DNA of 64,000 bases from Pythium myriotylum (GCA_023091665.1 JALJCQ010000011.1:372001-436000), one strand, 5' to 3'; shown: positions 9,735-19,787, numbered from the stretch's first letter. Program-made: numbers and translations. The notes: a model not told the origin generated them from the letters alone.

Positions 9735-10871
9735 ATGCAAGTGCTCGCTCTCCTCGCGCCGCTGGCCGCGATGCTCGCCACATCCACCCAAGCATCCGCC
9801 ACCAACTACTCGCCCGTTCTCCAGAACAACGCGGCTTACACCAATGCCGTCCAGGAAGAAACCAAGTCGCTCGACCAACTCTACCAAGACGCCATCAAGG
9901 AAGGAGGCAACCTCGTCGTCTACCACGGCGGAGACACATCGGACCAGCAAGACTGGGTCGTCAACGCCTTCCGCGCCGCCTACCCCAAGATCAACCTCAC
10001 CATGGTCGTCGACTACTCCAAGTACCACAACGTGCGTATCGACAACCAGCTCGCTACCAACTCGCTCGTGGCCGACGTCGTCGCGCTACAGACGCTGCAG
10101 GACTACCCTCGCTGGAAGTCGCAGGACAAGCTGCTCAAGTACAAACCAGCGGGCTTCTCCAAGATCTATCCGGGCTTCGTCGACCCGGACGGCGCCTGGG
10201 CGGCCCATGTCGTCTTCACCTTCAGCTACTTCTACGACGAGGCGCAGCTGAATGCCAGCGGCTTGCCGATCCCCAAGAACGCGCAGGACCTCGGCAACCC
10301 TGTCTACAAAGACCTCATCTCCTCGTCCTACCCACACGACGACGACGCCGCGCTCTTCGTGTACTCGCAGTACATCGACAAGTATGGCTGGGACTGGGTG
10401 GACAAACTCAGCAAGCAGAACCTGCTCTTCCAGCGCGGCTCCGATAGCGCCGGCCAGTTCGTCGCGGCCAAGAAGACGGCCATCGGTTTTGCCGGACGCG
10501 CGCCGAGTGGCGACTCCATCCGTGTCATTACCGGCAAGGACGCCAGCTCGCCGTACCTCTCGTGGGGTCAACGCATCGCCATCCTCAAGAAGGCACCTCA
10601 CCCGGCCGCTGCCAAGTTCTTCGTCAACTGGGCTCTCTCCAAGCAGACGCAGAGCACTGTGTACCAGGGCATCTCTACACGCACGGACGTGGACGCTACG
10701 CCGGGCTCTCCTCGTGCATGGGAGGTCTCGCAGGCTGGCTCGCTCAAGTTCCAGTCCTGGATGGAGGATCGCGCGAACTTGGAGCGTCTCAAGGCGACGC
10801 TGGCGTTGTACTTTGGCGAGGTGCAGGGCAAGCCGAGTCCGGGCGTGCTCGGTCTCCACCCGGGCAAGTAA
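9735..10871 (+). CDS. Secreted bacterial-type ABC substrate-binding protein (right copy)
   Basis: This is the second, 100% identical 378-aa copy of the substrate-binding protein described at 7199-8335, transcribed away from it. It has the same signal peptide and two-lobe solute-binding fold, no transmembrane segment, no GPI tail and no intron. The two genes share a 1.4-kb head-to-head intergenic region that is itself palindromic, so their regulation must be identical. The ligand cannot be read from the sequence. The lack of a single amino-acid difference between copies points to a very recent duplication, gene conversion or an assembly foldback. Confidence 0.85.
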   Translation: MQVLALLAPLAAMLATSTQASATNYSPVLQNNAAYTNAVQEETKSLDQLYQDAIKEGGNLVVYHGGDTSDQQDWVVNAFRAAYPKINLTMVVDYSKYHNVRIDNQLATNSLVADVVALQTLQDYPRWKSQDKLLKYKPAGFSKIYPGFVDPDGAWAAHVVFTFSYFYDEAQLNASGLPIPKNAQDLGNPVYKDLISSSYPHDDDAALFVYSQYIDKYGWDWVDKLSKQNLLFQRGSDSAGQFVAAKKTAIGFAGRAPSGDSIRVITGKDASSPYLSWGQRIAILKKAPHPAAAKFFVNWALSKQTQSTVYQGISTRTDVDATPGSPRAWEVSQAGSLKFQSWMEDRANLERLKATLALYFGEVQGKPSPGVLGLHPGK

Positions 10872-11030
10872 GGCTGTAAAAAGTGGCCAACCCACCATCC
10901 ATCCAGCGCAGCTAAGAATGAGTAAGCAGGCGGTTTTTGATGCCACGAGTGCTGCATGCAAACAAGGAGTACTACAGTCGCGTATGATTTCTGCGAAATG
11001 AGTCTGTGATATCCTTAGGAATCCAAAATT

Positions 11031-11550
11031 GTGTATGAACATTTTCCTCTTCCATTCAAACTTCCTTTTTTTCTGACCAGGTACCGTACAGTACTCGTGG
11101 TATACATATGTGTCTTCCTCCTTTCAGCTGGGTGATGTGCCGGTACCGATACATAGGCACCCACCTAAGCGTGCCCTCGAGGATCCACCTTTGAGGGAAA
11201 CCCATGGTGGACGTGTCTTTGTGATTGAAGCCAGAGACGATTCCCGCAGTTAACCCAACATCTACTCTTGGGAGGAGAACTTGTGGCTCCGACAGAGCTC
11301 CATGCCTCGCCTTCAAGTTCGCCAGGCTGCTTGCAAAGATGTGATGGGACATATCTTCCGATTGTCACGCATGTGCCCGTCACAGTCTGTGACGATCCCC
11401 GAGGTTTCTTCGGTTGACAGAAATCGGACGTGAGCAACATTTATGTCACCTCCCCCCCCCCCCCCACACACACACACATACACACACACCACACTGCTGC
11501 AAGCGGTGTCACAATCGATTCCTCCGTCGACCTCCATAGTCGCCAAGCCC
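11031..11550. other. Intergenic region with poly-C/CA microsatellite
   Basis: Unique sequence after the palindrome edge. At 11452-11493 a run of 14 C is followed by (CA)n with one TA interruption. No gene is seen; it probably contains the promoter of the cystatin-like gene at 11551. Confidence 0.6.
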
Positions 11551-12408
11551 ATGACTACGCTACGTTTTCTCGCGCTCGTGGTCGCGACTGCATTCGCAGG
11601 TCTTGTCGGTGCGAACACTCCAACGGCTACGGCTCCAACTCCATCAACTTCATCGGTGACCCCACAGCCTGCCCCGGGAAGCTTTGTTGAGATCCCGGTC
11701 GGCCCTTCGGAGGCCGGCATGCTCACCACGGTGCTCGCGAGCAACGCCAAGTACGACCCCAAAGTCCAGTCGCGCATTTGCTACACAGACATCGCCAAGC
11801 TCGAGCGAGGCATCGTTAACGGCTGGATCTACCGTTACTACATCACCGGTTGTGCCATTCCCGACGCCGCTGCTGGCGGGGGGAGGTGCTCAACTAAATG
11901 CACACTTGGCTCGTACATCATCAACGTCTACGTTCTATTTTCGGGCCTCGACACCGCCACAGTGGTCTCGATCGAGAACCCCACGCCCCTCCCGACTGTG
12001 CCTGCGCCGACGACTCCGGCACCCACCACACCTCCAGTAGATGGCGGATACAGCTCGGCTGTGGTCGGGATGAACGAGACCGCTTTACTGACTAAGGCAC
12101 TCGGCTCCAGTGCATTCTACACCACTGCCGTCCAGACGCGTGTGTGCTACAGGAACATTCTGTCGCTCGAGACCCAGATTGTCGCTGGAAGAAACTACCG
12201 CTTCCACATTGTTGGCTGCGGCGTGTCGTCAGCCGAGGAGGGCGGAGGCCACTGCCCCAGCTCGCTCCAGTGTGTTTGGACTGGGTATCAGGTAATCGTG
12301 TATGTGGTCCCGTGGCAGTCGACCATTCAAGTCATGTCGATCGTTGGCGAGTTTGTCGACGGTCTCAACACCCCTCAGCCGACCAAGCCGGGGTGTCCGG
12401 GAAGCTGA
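11551..12408 (+). CDS. Secreted two-domain cystatin-like protein
   Basis: A 285-aa protein, counted from the ATG at 11551 because that Met opens a signal peptide (MTTLRFLALVVATAFAGLVGA); the frame is open further upstream through the CA repeat. After a Thr/Pro linker come two homologous cystatin-like domains separated by a PTTPAPTTPP linker. Domain 2 keeps the cystatin hallmarks: N-terminal Gly-Gly, the first-loop QIVAG and a PW pair (VVPWQSTIQV). Domain 1 has RGIVNG instead of QxVxG and lacks PW. Both share the pattern R-x-C-[YF]...GC...[RH]C...C, implying two disulfides. The protein ends TKPGCPGS, as does the next gene. Inferred role: extracellular inhibitor of papain-type proteases through domain 2. 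Oomycete EPIC proteins are the known analogues. Confidence 0.75.
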   Translation: MTTLRFLALVVATAFAGLVGANTPTATAPTPSTSSVTPQPAPGSFVEIPVGPSEAGMLTTVLASNAKYDPKVQSRICYTDIAKLERGIVNGWIYRYYITGCAIPDAAAGGGRCSTKCTLGSYIINVYVLFSGLDTATVVSIENPTPLPTVPAPTTPAPTTPPVDGGYSSAVVGMNETALLTKALGSSAFYTTAVQTRVCYRNILSLETQIVAGRNYRFHIVGCGVSSAEEGGGHCPSSLQCVWTGYQVIVYVVPWQSTIQVMSIVGEFVDGLNTPQPTKPGCPGS

Positions 12409-12741
12409 CAAGTGACGGCCATCGCCGGCTTGCACGAATGCGTTCAGAGCCAAATTTTTTAGTCGGGAGCTGCTGAAAAGCTCAGCGACCAATCAAAATC
12501 AGTCCTGATCCCGATTACGCCTATTTTATGGTGTTTCTGCGTACAGAACCAGGCCGTTTCCTCTCGAGCCCACAAATTGCGGGTCCGAGATCTGACCTCT
12601 CTTGGCTTGAACTTGAGAAACAGGCGTCCGTGACGTCCTGCGTCGCCTTGCTCTTCTTGCCTTCGCTGAGGCGAGTGGCTTGCTTCGTTCTCACATTTGC
12701 GAGAAAGTCTCACTTTGGAATCTGCGCTCTCGCGATACAAG

Positions 12742-13176
12742 ATGACTTTCGTCGTGAAACTGCTCGCTGCGACGTCGCTGTCGCTGGCAGCTTTGTCTGC
12801 TCAAGCCGCAGACTCGACCCCGCCACCTAACACGGACTGGGCTGTGAGCCCCGTGGGAGAGCAAGAGCTCAAGGTCATCACGACGGGGCTGTCGGATGAT
12901 GCCAATTACTTCAAGTTTGTGAATACTCGACTCTGCTTCAAGACGATCGAGACCCACGAAACGCGCTACTACAACGGCGTTTACGACCGCTTCAACATCA
13001 CGGGGTGCGCGGTGACGTCCACCAAAGATGATGGCGGCAAGTGCAAAGACAAGTTCGAGTGCACCCCAGCCAAGTACAGCGTTGAGATCAAAAGACAAGA
13101 CTACTACCCCGAGTTTTTCGTGCTAGAAGTCACCAAGACCGGTGAGGTGACGAAGCCCGGATGTCCTGGGGCGTAG
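12742..13176 (+). CDS. Secreted single-domain cystatin-like protein
   Basis: A 144-aa protein from the ATG at 12742, with a signal peptide (MTFVVKLLAATSLSLAALSAQA). The single domain matches the neighbours through the R-L-C-F...ITGC...KC...C four-cysteine pattern and the terminal TKPGCPGA, but the first loop reads RYYNG instead of QxVxG and there is no PW, so inhibition of papain-type proteases is doubtful. It is tandem with the gene at 11551, 333 bp downstream. A TCACTTT initiator-like sequence lies about 33 bp before the ATG. It is convergent with the GPCR-INPP gene. Confidence 0.7.
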   Translation: MTFVVKLLAATSLSLAALSAQAADSTPPPNTDWAVSPVGEQELKVITTGLSDDANYFKFVNTRLCFKTIETHETRYYNGVYDRFNITGCAVTSTKDDGGKCKDKFECTPAKYSVEIKRQDYYPEFFVLEVTKTGEVTKPGCPGA

Positions 13177-13325
13177 GATGTTCAGATGAAGAATGGGCAA
13201 GAGGTGTTGAATACTGCCGCTAATAGATCACAGATAGCTGCGTACTAGTGCAATGGTGGTTGCTCGGATTGAATACCTACTCAGATTCTGTGTGGATCAA
13301 TCTGCATAAATAGCTAATGATAACT

Positions 13326-16300
13326 TCAGAGACCTCGAATAATGTCTCCATGCAAATATCCGACGTGTTTGCCTCCCCAAGTGAGAGGAATGTCGAATGC
13401 CAGTGAGTCCGTATCATCGGGATCGTAGTTGATGAGATCGCTCTCCTTGATGCAGAGAATACCCTGGCCTCCCTGGTCCTTGGCCGTACCTTGGACACTG
13501 ATAGCAATGTGTAGCACACCATTCACCGGCTTTGCGATGGCAGAGTGGGTGACACCATGTGCTGTCGCCTCTCTCCACGTCACTGTTCGTGAGTTCGTGA
13601 AGGCCAACGACGCCTCCTCTGCATCACCACTGTGCGAGCTGGACAGGAACCCAGTTTGAACGGAGTGGGCAACCTCATGGACCTTTCGCTGAAGTGCAAA
13701 CACGTCCTCGGATGGCAACGGGAACACTGTTCGTACATAAGATGGTTCGATCGGCACAAGTTCCAGCTGAGTGATTTCCTGTGACTCGCGTCTACTCCGC
13801 CGGAATGACGAACGCGAACGACTCTCGAGAAACCGCGTTGACAGAGATCTCCGAGATGTGTTCACAGCTGCAGTCTCAGGTGATCGACCTCCTAACGATA
13901 AATGTGTCGTTTCCTCTGGGCTTGCAGAACACTCGAGAGTTGGGGAGACGTGAGGTGCATCGACTGAGGGCGACCGCAGTTTTCGGAGGGGATTAATACT
14001 CTGCCGATGAGTGGGCTGGTATGTCCACATGTTGGCGTCCAAGTTCGTTAGTTTGATCTTGAACTCTCGGACATCCGTCTTGTCTCGTAATGCCATGTTT
14101 CCGGCGTGAGCATCAGTTTCACTTGCCTCGTTGTTCTTGTACGCGAAGAATCGATCGACTTCGAGCTCATACAGACTACATACGGGCTTGTGGGTGGACG
14201 TGGCAATATCCTCGCACAGCCAATAGTCTATGTTCCGGACCCTTTCCCTCGTGTCAGGAAGAGAGTGAGCGAGAATTCGATCGGCGTACGCAGGCTGCCC
14301 TTCGCGATAATCCCCGAAGAAGTCACTGCAAGTCTTGTTGGATGACATCGAGTACGACGCTGCAACACCGACTTTTCGTGGGAAGGAGGGCAAGAACGAA
14401 ATGGGTGGCTCCTCAAATCCACACAATATCTCTCGGGCCTGAATCCCATTCCTGAGCTCGTCATGTCGAAGAAGCTCTTTCCAACTTGTATGCGAGCTAT
14501 GCGCTGCAAATTGAGACCGTCTCAACCATCCACTCAGCTGTTTGCTGCGATCTTGAGGACTTGGTAGAGAATCAACAGAGTCACTGTTTTGGCTCTCAAC
14601 AGTCTGAAACCGCAAGCCCTGCGGCGAAGCCGTCGGAGAGGGAAACAAATTATCCAAAAACGACAACCACGTCGACCGGGTTCCTGTCTCAGACGAGGCT
14701 TCAGTTGCCTCTCCAACATCGATTTTCACGTCGGAGCCGGTTTCTCCTCTATCACCGGCAGGTTTTGGGTTGGGACGCGGAGAAATAACTTCCGTGAAAG
14801 CGAGGCCTTCGGCCGAGTCAGAGTAGAGTATTTCGTAAATTTCGTCGGTGTCAGTGCTATCAGACGAAACGCTGTCACGCGGTGCAGCCCGATTGGACTG
14901 TGCTCTCCCCCGTGGTGCGGGATACCGCGAGTTCGCCTCTTTCATAACGCGAGGTGTGCTCGATACGCCAAGCGTCAACCGACGTAAGGTTTCTCGGTTG
15001 GCATTCAGTCGTACTTGGCTAGCAGAATCGGAGGCACGCTTGAGACACTCAGCTCGGTATGCCTGATCAATGGCGGAGATTAACTGGGACTGGCGCTTGG
15101 AGATCCCATAGTTCAAATCACCTGCCAAAAACGTGTGATGATACAAATGTGGAAAATCGACCACCGAACGGTCCACGCCCATAGTCAAGGAACGAATCAG
15201 GTTTGACGTCGCGGCGTGCTTTGCTGTCAGCGGGATCGCTGGAACAGATTGATTAGGCGCCTGCCCGATTGTCGGCCTGAGGTTGCAGGCGACAAATGCA
15301 ATCGACGCGTCGAAGTATCGGATCGGGATTCCAATGATGTTCTTGTTCGTCCTCCGTTGAGCCCACTGACGGCCGTCGGCTGTCTGGAACTGGAAGTTGC
15401 CACTCGCGACGTCCGAGTTGTTTACGAAGACCATTTGGCACATTTGGGCCTAAACGCACAAAATACAAGACTTTGAGCATCGCAAAGCACCAGCCACTTC
15501 GAAAGTATAAACGTACATCATCGCCAGAGCCCTTTGACACGCTACCAGCCAGCGAGGTGATTGAACGGTAACCCATTGGAAAGTTAACACGGAGCAAGTA
15601 CTCGCGGATGGTATGTTCAACTTGCTGAACGTTCACACAGTGGTGGAGAGTGAAGACATAAATATCCTTGTCACGAGGAATCCAGCGATCCTACAGCGTA
15701 TTAGAGTCAGCACTATGCGAACAGTCCATTGTGCTTCGTGCACACAATGCCGTACCAGGTTCGTAGGAAAGTTGGACCAGTTCATATCGAACGTTGTCAA
15801 GAATATCGATGCGATACCAGAGTCGAGTTGCTCGTTTCTCGACCCTGTCTGGAGCATTCTGGGCGAAAACAAACTTGATTTGTGTGATTTCCACATCCAC
15901 TGCTCGTAGCGATCCCTGGCAACAAGATGACGCGCCATCCACACGTGTAGCTTTCCGTAAATCACCGCGTTGACGAAGCCTTGTAGCGACACAATCAACG
16001 CATGCAGCATTTCGAGCGTGAAACTTCGTTGGCCGACACTGTAGGTGTACACTCGGTTGATGAAAGGTGGCACCCAGCAAATGATGAACGCTACGATGTA
16101 GATCGTGAGGGTCTGCACGACCCCTCGGTATGCTATCCTTGCGTCCTTGTTGTCGAGGCCTTCGAGTCTTCGTCGGACGTTCATTTTGACCATAATAAGC
16201 AGCGCTCCCATCGCGAGGGCGAGCACGAGGATCCAAATGTATAGACTGCCGAGCTTCCAGTAGAGCTCCCGATTCCTGTTATCAGGAATGGCGATCCAGC

Positions 16301-17026
16301 ACCATACATGGGCGTCGCCGTAAATGCCCTCTGCACCCAGAAGACCCTCGTATGAGTGTCTACACCACGTTAAGAAGTTGTTTGGTGGCTACGCACCTCC
16401 TATTGCGAGTCCCGTGACGGTAGTGGCCGAAGCGAGCGCGATGAGCACGTACCACTTGATCGTCTTCTGGAGGCGCTGCTGGTCTTCTCCGAGGCAGACC
16501 CAGCGGAAGAGGTTGAAGGCCATCAGAAAGTTCCATGTGATGGCCGACACGTCGCTGAACGAGATCGCTACGCAAACGCGCCGACACTCGTGAGCGTGAA
16601 GCCAGCATTTCGACGCGCGGAGCCATCCTCCACGTACCGAACGCCTGTAGCTTGCAGACCGCGGTGGCCTTTTCACCTTTGGTCTGGTCGAAAGTGACGG
16701 TCGGCAGCGAGCCGAAGCCGCGTCCGAGCGCACCCAGCAGGTCCTGTACATGAACGCCGATGAGCTCTCTCTCTCTCCATGGGCGTTCGGTTCGGTTCGG
16801 TTCTTTTGTCGCATACCAGCCAGGCGAGCACGTGGATGAGCTCCTGCGTGACATCGACGCGCCGCACGCCGCCGCGGCGCCGCGACTTGGCCGCGCGCGC
16901 CTTCATGCAGCGCACGTACCAGTAGCGCATGAGGATGTAGAGCGAGCCCATGAGGCTGAGACTGGAGGCCACGGCCGCCGTGACGGTCGTGGACATCTGC
17001 TCGCGCGTGAGCGGCCGCATCTTCAT
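13326..17026 (-). CDS. GPCR fused to inositol polyphosphate 5-phosphatase (GPCR-INPP)
   Basis: Six exons inferred: 16817-17026, 16638-16743, 16397-16567, 15756-16330, 15517-15690 and 13326-15449. Introns are 65-73 bp and the product is 1,119 aa. The N-terminal about 340 residues form seven transmembrane segments of the cAMP-receptor-like class (TM1 SLSLMGSLYILMRYWYV, TM6 LTIYIVAFIICWVPPFINRV, TM7 LHALIVSLQGFVNAVIYG). A 5-phosphatase (IPPc) domain begins at IFLTTFDMN and contains VACNLRP, FLAGDLNYGI, PAYADRIL and STHKPVCSLYELEVD. Such GPCR bigrams are known from oomycetes and would couple ligand sensing to phosphoinositide turnover at the plasma membrane. About 150 low-complexity residues are inserted inside the phosphatase domain, and several catalytic-motif residues differ from consensus, so activity is uncertain. 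It sits between two pairs of cystatin-like genes. Confidence 0.88.
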
Positions 17027-17582
17027 GGTCCCGATCGGCTCGAGAGAAGAGACGAGGCCTCGCGTTCGATGGCGGCGGCGGTGGGATGGCGGCGGCGGTG
17101 GGATGGCGGCGGACTCGCTCGCGGCGCCGTGGAGACGCCAACACGCACCGGCACACACGCGCACAGACAGTGTCGGGCGCTGTGATGCAGTCGGAAAAAT
17201 GGCCATTTCGTATGGCGTCTCAGAGGTCTGGACATAAGAAAGAGCCAATGAGACACGAGGAAAGGCTGCAACAGACAATTCGATTGGATGAAAAGGTGTT
17301 CTGCGGTCCCTTGTATGCGTTTTCAGAGTGATCTGTTTCCCGTCCATCTCCCGACTGACCAGCGAGTCGGCGATTGGATGGAACGGAAGAGCTGCGCGTG
17401 GAACTTCAAGCGCGGCGCCTGATGAGCTCGCCGTGTTGGGTCGGAGAGAGCCTGACCGGCGCCGCCCGCAGCTGCCGAGTGTCCTTCTCCGTGTCGCTCG
17501 CGTGACGGCACCGGAAAGACTTCTCTGTCGAGGCAGTTCCATTCGACGACTCGGGACGACAAGACAGGACTCACTGGCGAGA
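17027..17582. other. Intergenic region between two minus-strand genes
   Basis: This includes the 5' leader of the GPCR-INPP gene (with GGCGGCGGTGGGAT tandem copies at about 17070-17110) and the 3' flank of a cystatin-like gene. No separate gene is recognised; frames here are fragments of low complexity. Confidence 0.55.
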
Positions 17583-18251
17583 TTAGAAGATGATCGCACA
17601 CAGAGCGGCGACTAGCGCAGCGACCTTGACGACGCGCCTGTTTGCTGCGTCGGACGTCGGCGTCGGGCTCGGCACGGGGCTCGACGGCGTCGGCGTCGTC
17701 GGCGAAGGCGACTTGCTCGGGTACACGACCATGACGTCGTCCGAGCCGCTGCCCGAGCTGCTGGCGCTCGCGGCCACCCCGACGGCGGCCAGTGGCAGCG
17801 GCTCGTCGGCGGAAGCGCTGCCGGCCGCGTCCGTGGCGTTGCTGCTCGAGCTGTTGGCCGAGTCGCCGGAGGTGTCCTTGGCGATCGAGAGCACCAGGAC
17901 GGTCTCGGTCCACGGCTGGTCGAAGACCATGATCACGAGCGCCTCGGGCTTGCAGCCGGCGTACTCGCCGGCGCACTTGCCGCCGCCGGCCTTGCCCGTC
18001 GAGGTCTCGCACCCGTTCACGTGGTACTTGTACTTGGTGCCCGACACGACCTGGTTGCCGAGCGACGAGATCTCGACGAAGCAGGCGCGCGTCGCGAGGT
18101 CCTTGTTGTAGAGCGCGTCGTCCGCGAGCGCCTTGGTGAGCAGCTGCGTCTCGGACGCGCCCGCCGGGATCTCGGAGAACCCGCCGTTGGTGTCGAGCGC
18201 CGCGACCGCCGTGAGCGCGACGGCGGCAGCGAGCCACACGTGCTTGGCCAT
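17583..18251 (-). CDS. Secreted GPI-anchored cystatin-like protein with canonical loops
   Basis: 222 aa, intronless. A signal peptide (MAKHVWLAAAVALTAVAA) is followed by a cystatin-like domain with all three inhibitory elements: GG near the N-terminus (NGGFSEIPAGASETQLL), the first loop QVVSG and the second loop PW (VFDQPWTETVLVLSI). The shared four-cysteine pattern is ACF...NGC...KC...GC. A Ser/Thr/Pro-rich stalk and a hydrophobic C-terminus (VVKVAALVAALCAIIF) suggest GPI anchoring to the cell surface, unlike typical freely secreted cystatins. It is the best candidate in the cluster for an active papain-type protease inhibitor. It is tandem with the gene at 18652. Confidence 0.82.
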   Translation of the reverse strand: MAKHVWLAAAVALTAVAALDTNGGFSEIPAGASETQLLTKALADDALYNKDLATRACFVEISSLGNQVVSGTKYKYHVNGCETSTGKAGGGKCAGEYAGCKPEALVIMVFDQPWTETVLVLSIAKDTSGDSANSSSSNATDAAGSASADEPLPLAAVGVAASASSSGSGSDDVMVVYPSKSPSPTTPTPSSPVPSPTPTSDAANRRVVKVAALVAALCAIIF

Positions 18252-18651
18252 GTTGCGAGTCTTGAGTGCGAGCGGTTGCGTTGATTAATAATGGTCACGT
18301 TGGTTCGTTGGCGTCGGCGTTGGCGCGGCGTCTGCGCATCCTGAGTGGTAGAGGCTCGACCGCCGTCGCCACCTCTTCCATTCAACAAGATGGAGGTGAT
18401 GGAGGACCAGGGAGTCAGAGGATCGGGAACTGGATAGTTCAGACCGAGCGCGAGTTCCATTGGGGACACGCGTCCCCACCGCACTCGGCTGAACGAGGGA
18501 TATGGCTTCACTCCACGTCGCCGAGAGATTGCAACGGAACTCGAGATTCGAAGATCGCTCCAACGACGCGAGGCAATGGAATCCATCTCTGCCTGCACTG
18601 CAGGAATGTACTAGAGAGTGGGAAGACATGAGGGGTATTTACATTACTAAG
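18252..18651. other. Intergenic promoter region
   Basis: 400 bp between two codirectional cystatin-like genes. No ORF with convincing coding character; a CT-rich stretch lies upstream of the 18251 start on the minus strand. Confidence 0.5.
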
Positions 18652-19245
18652 TTACTGGGCAGCGACGGCTCCGAGTGCTGCGAGGACGACGACCGACGAC
18701 ATGGCAGCCGCCGCCGAGGCAGTGCTCGCCTTCGGCGCGGTGGTCGTCGGCGTCGGGGCAGTCGTAGGCGTCGTCGCCGTCGTGGTCGTCGGCTTGGTTG
18801 TCGGAGTGGTGCTGTTAGTGGTGGTGGCAGCCGCTGGAGCCTTCGTGTTGTCGTCCGAGTCCGAACTGTCCGATCCGTCGTCGTCCTTGTCAATGTCATC
18901 CACCTTGAGTGACGTGCCCTTCGCGATCACCTTGATCTCGTACGGCTGCGCGGTGCACGACGCCGTGCACTGCGCAGTGGCCTTGGTCACCGCGCAGCCC
19001 TGGACGTAGTACTTGTACTTGGTCTCGGTGGAGCTCTCGTTCTTCTGCTTGAGCTTGGTGATCGTCGTGTAGCAGACACGATCGGACTCATCCGAGTCAT
19101 AGTTCGACTCGGTGGCGAGCGCGGTCGTCAGCAGCTGCGTCTCCGTCTGGCTCACCGTGATGGTCTTGTAGTCGTCGGCAACGGCGTGGCCGGCGAGGAG
19201 GACTGCACCGAGGCAAGCAACGTTGGTGATGGCGCGGAGGTTCAT
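18652..19245 (-). CDS. Secreted GPI-anchored cystatin-like protein, loop lost
   Basis: 197 aa from the ATG at 19245, which opens a signal peptide (MNLRAITNVACLGAVLLAGHAVA). The domain aligns with its neighbours (SQTETQLLTTALATESNYD, then R-V-C-Y...QGC...C...C), but the QxVxG loop is replaced by a Lys/Asn/Ser/Thr insertion (KQKNESSTETK) and PW is absent. An acidic linker, a long Thr/Pro stalk and a hydrophobic tail (SSVVVLAALGAVAAQ) predict heavy O-glycosylation and a GPI anchor. It is probably a surface protein derived from a cystatin ancestor. An initiator-like TCATTCACCCATTTG is present on the minus strand at about 19285-19300. Confidence 0.68.
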   Translation of the reverse strand: MNLRAITNVACLGAVLLAGHAVADDYKTITVSQTETQLLTTALATESNYDSDESDRVCYTTITKLKQKNESSTETKYKYYVQGCAVTKATAQCTASCTAQPYEIKVIAKGTSLKVDDIDKDDDGSDSSDSDDNTKAPAAATTTNSTTPTTKPTTTTATTPTTAPTPTTTAPKASTASAAAAMSSVVVLAALGAVAAQ

Positions 19246-19787
19246 GGCTTGTGGCTTTCTTGGTGGCTCTTGAGGTGAAGGAGGCAAATGGGTGAATGAT
19301 CGAACGGACCAAACTCGAGGGCTCGTCTTGTTGGCAAACGGAGCCTCCCCCCACTCCTGGTTTCCAGGTGCTTGCTGACAACCCGCCCTGAAGCCATTCA
19401 AAGAAGTTTCTTTACTCACGTGAGTGCTTCTCATCCATGTCCCAGTTCACCAGACTGGAGCAACTTCATCCGTTTGTTAGACGAACGTCGCCTGTCCCAG
19501 TATTCGACACAGACATCTGGATGTCCAAAGTCGTGGACGAGTCAAAAGAGCGACTTTGCGCAACCACACGATCGAGTTTAAGCCCTTGAGGTGAGTCTTT
19601 CGTGAAGGCAACGCGTGCAACCAGAGAGTTGTGAGAGTTTTGTGGTTGAAGAAAGATACCGCACGTGCGAAGTTCTCCCAGAGGAAGTCGTCGACGTGTA
19701 AAGCCATGGAGAAAAAAGATGTAATAGATCGCAGAGTCTCGTTTGTTAGCTGCCTCGCGCACTCTTCTCCGTCATTCGGACCAATCG
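19246..19787. other. Intergenic region
   Basis: 542 bp between the cystatin-like gene's promoter and the 3' end of the SDR gene. Short frames only; nothing recognised. Confidence 0.5.

Larger units (their letters stand above)
7040..11030. repeat. 3,991-bp near-perfect palindrome (two 2-kb inverted arms)
   Basis: Every position x in 7040-9012 pairs with 18070-x. Both arms contain the same 378-codon gene and identical shadow frames in the other five frames, so divergence is essentially nil. Identity stops abruptly at 7039/11031. Only 9013-9057 (45 bp) is unpaired and forms the loop. It is either a very recent inverted duplication (template switch or foldback replication) or an assembly artefact; unique flanking sequence on both sides shows where to test. 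Confidence 0.95.

Noticed and set aside
17323..18237. 304-codon minus-strand Arg/Gly/Ala-rich frame over the cystatin-like gene
   Set aside because: Frame-shifted shadow of 17583-18251, which has signal peptide, QVVSG, PW and GPI tail.
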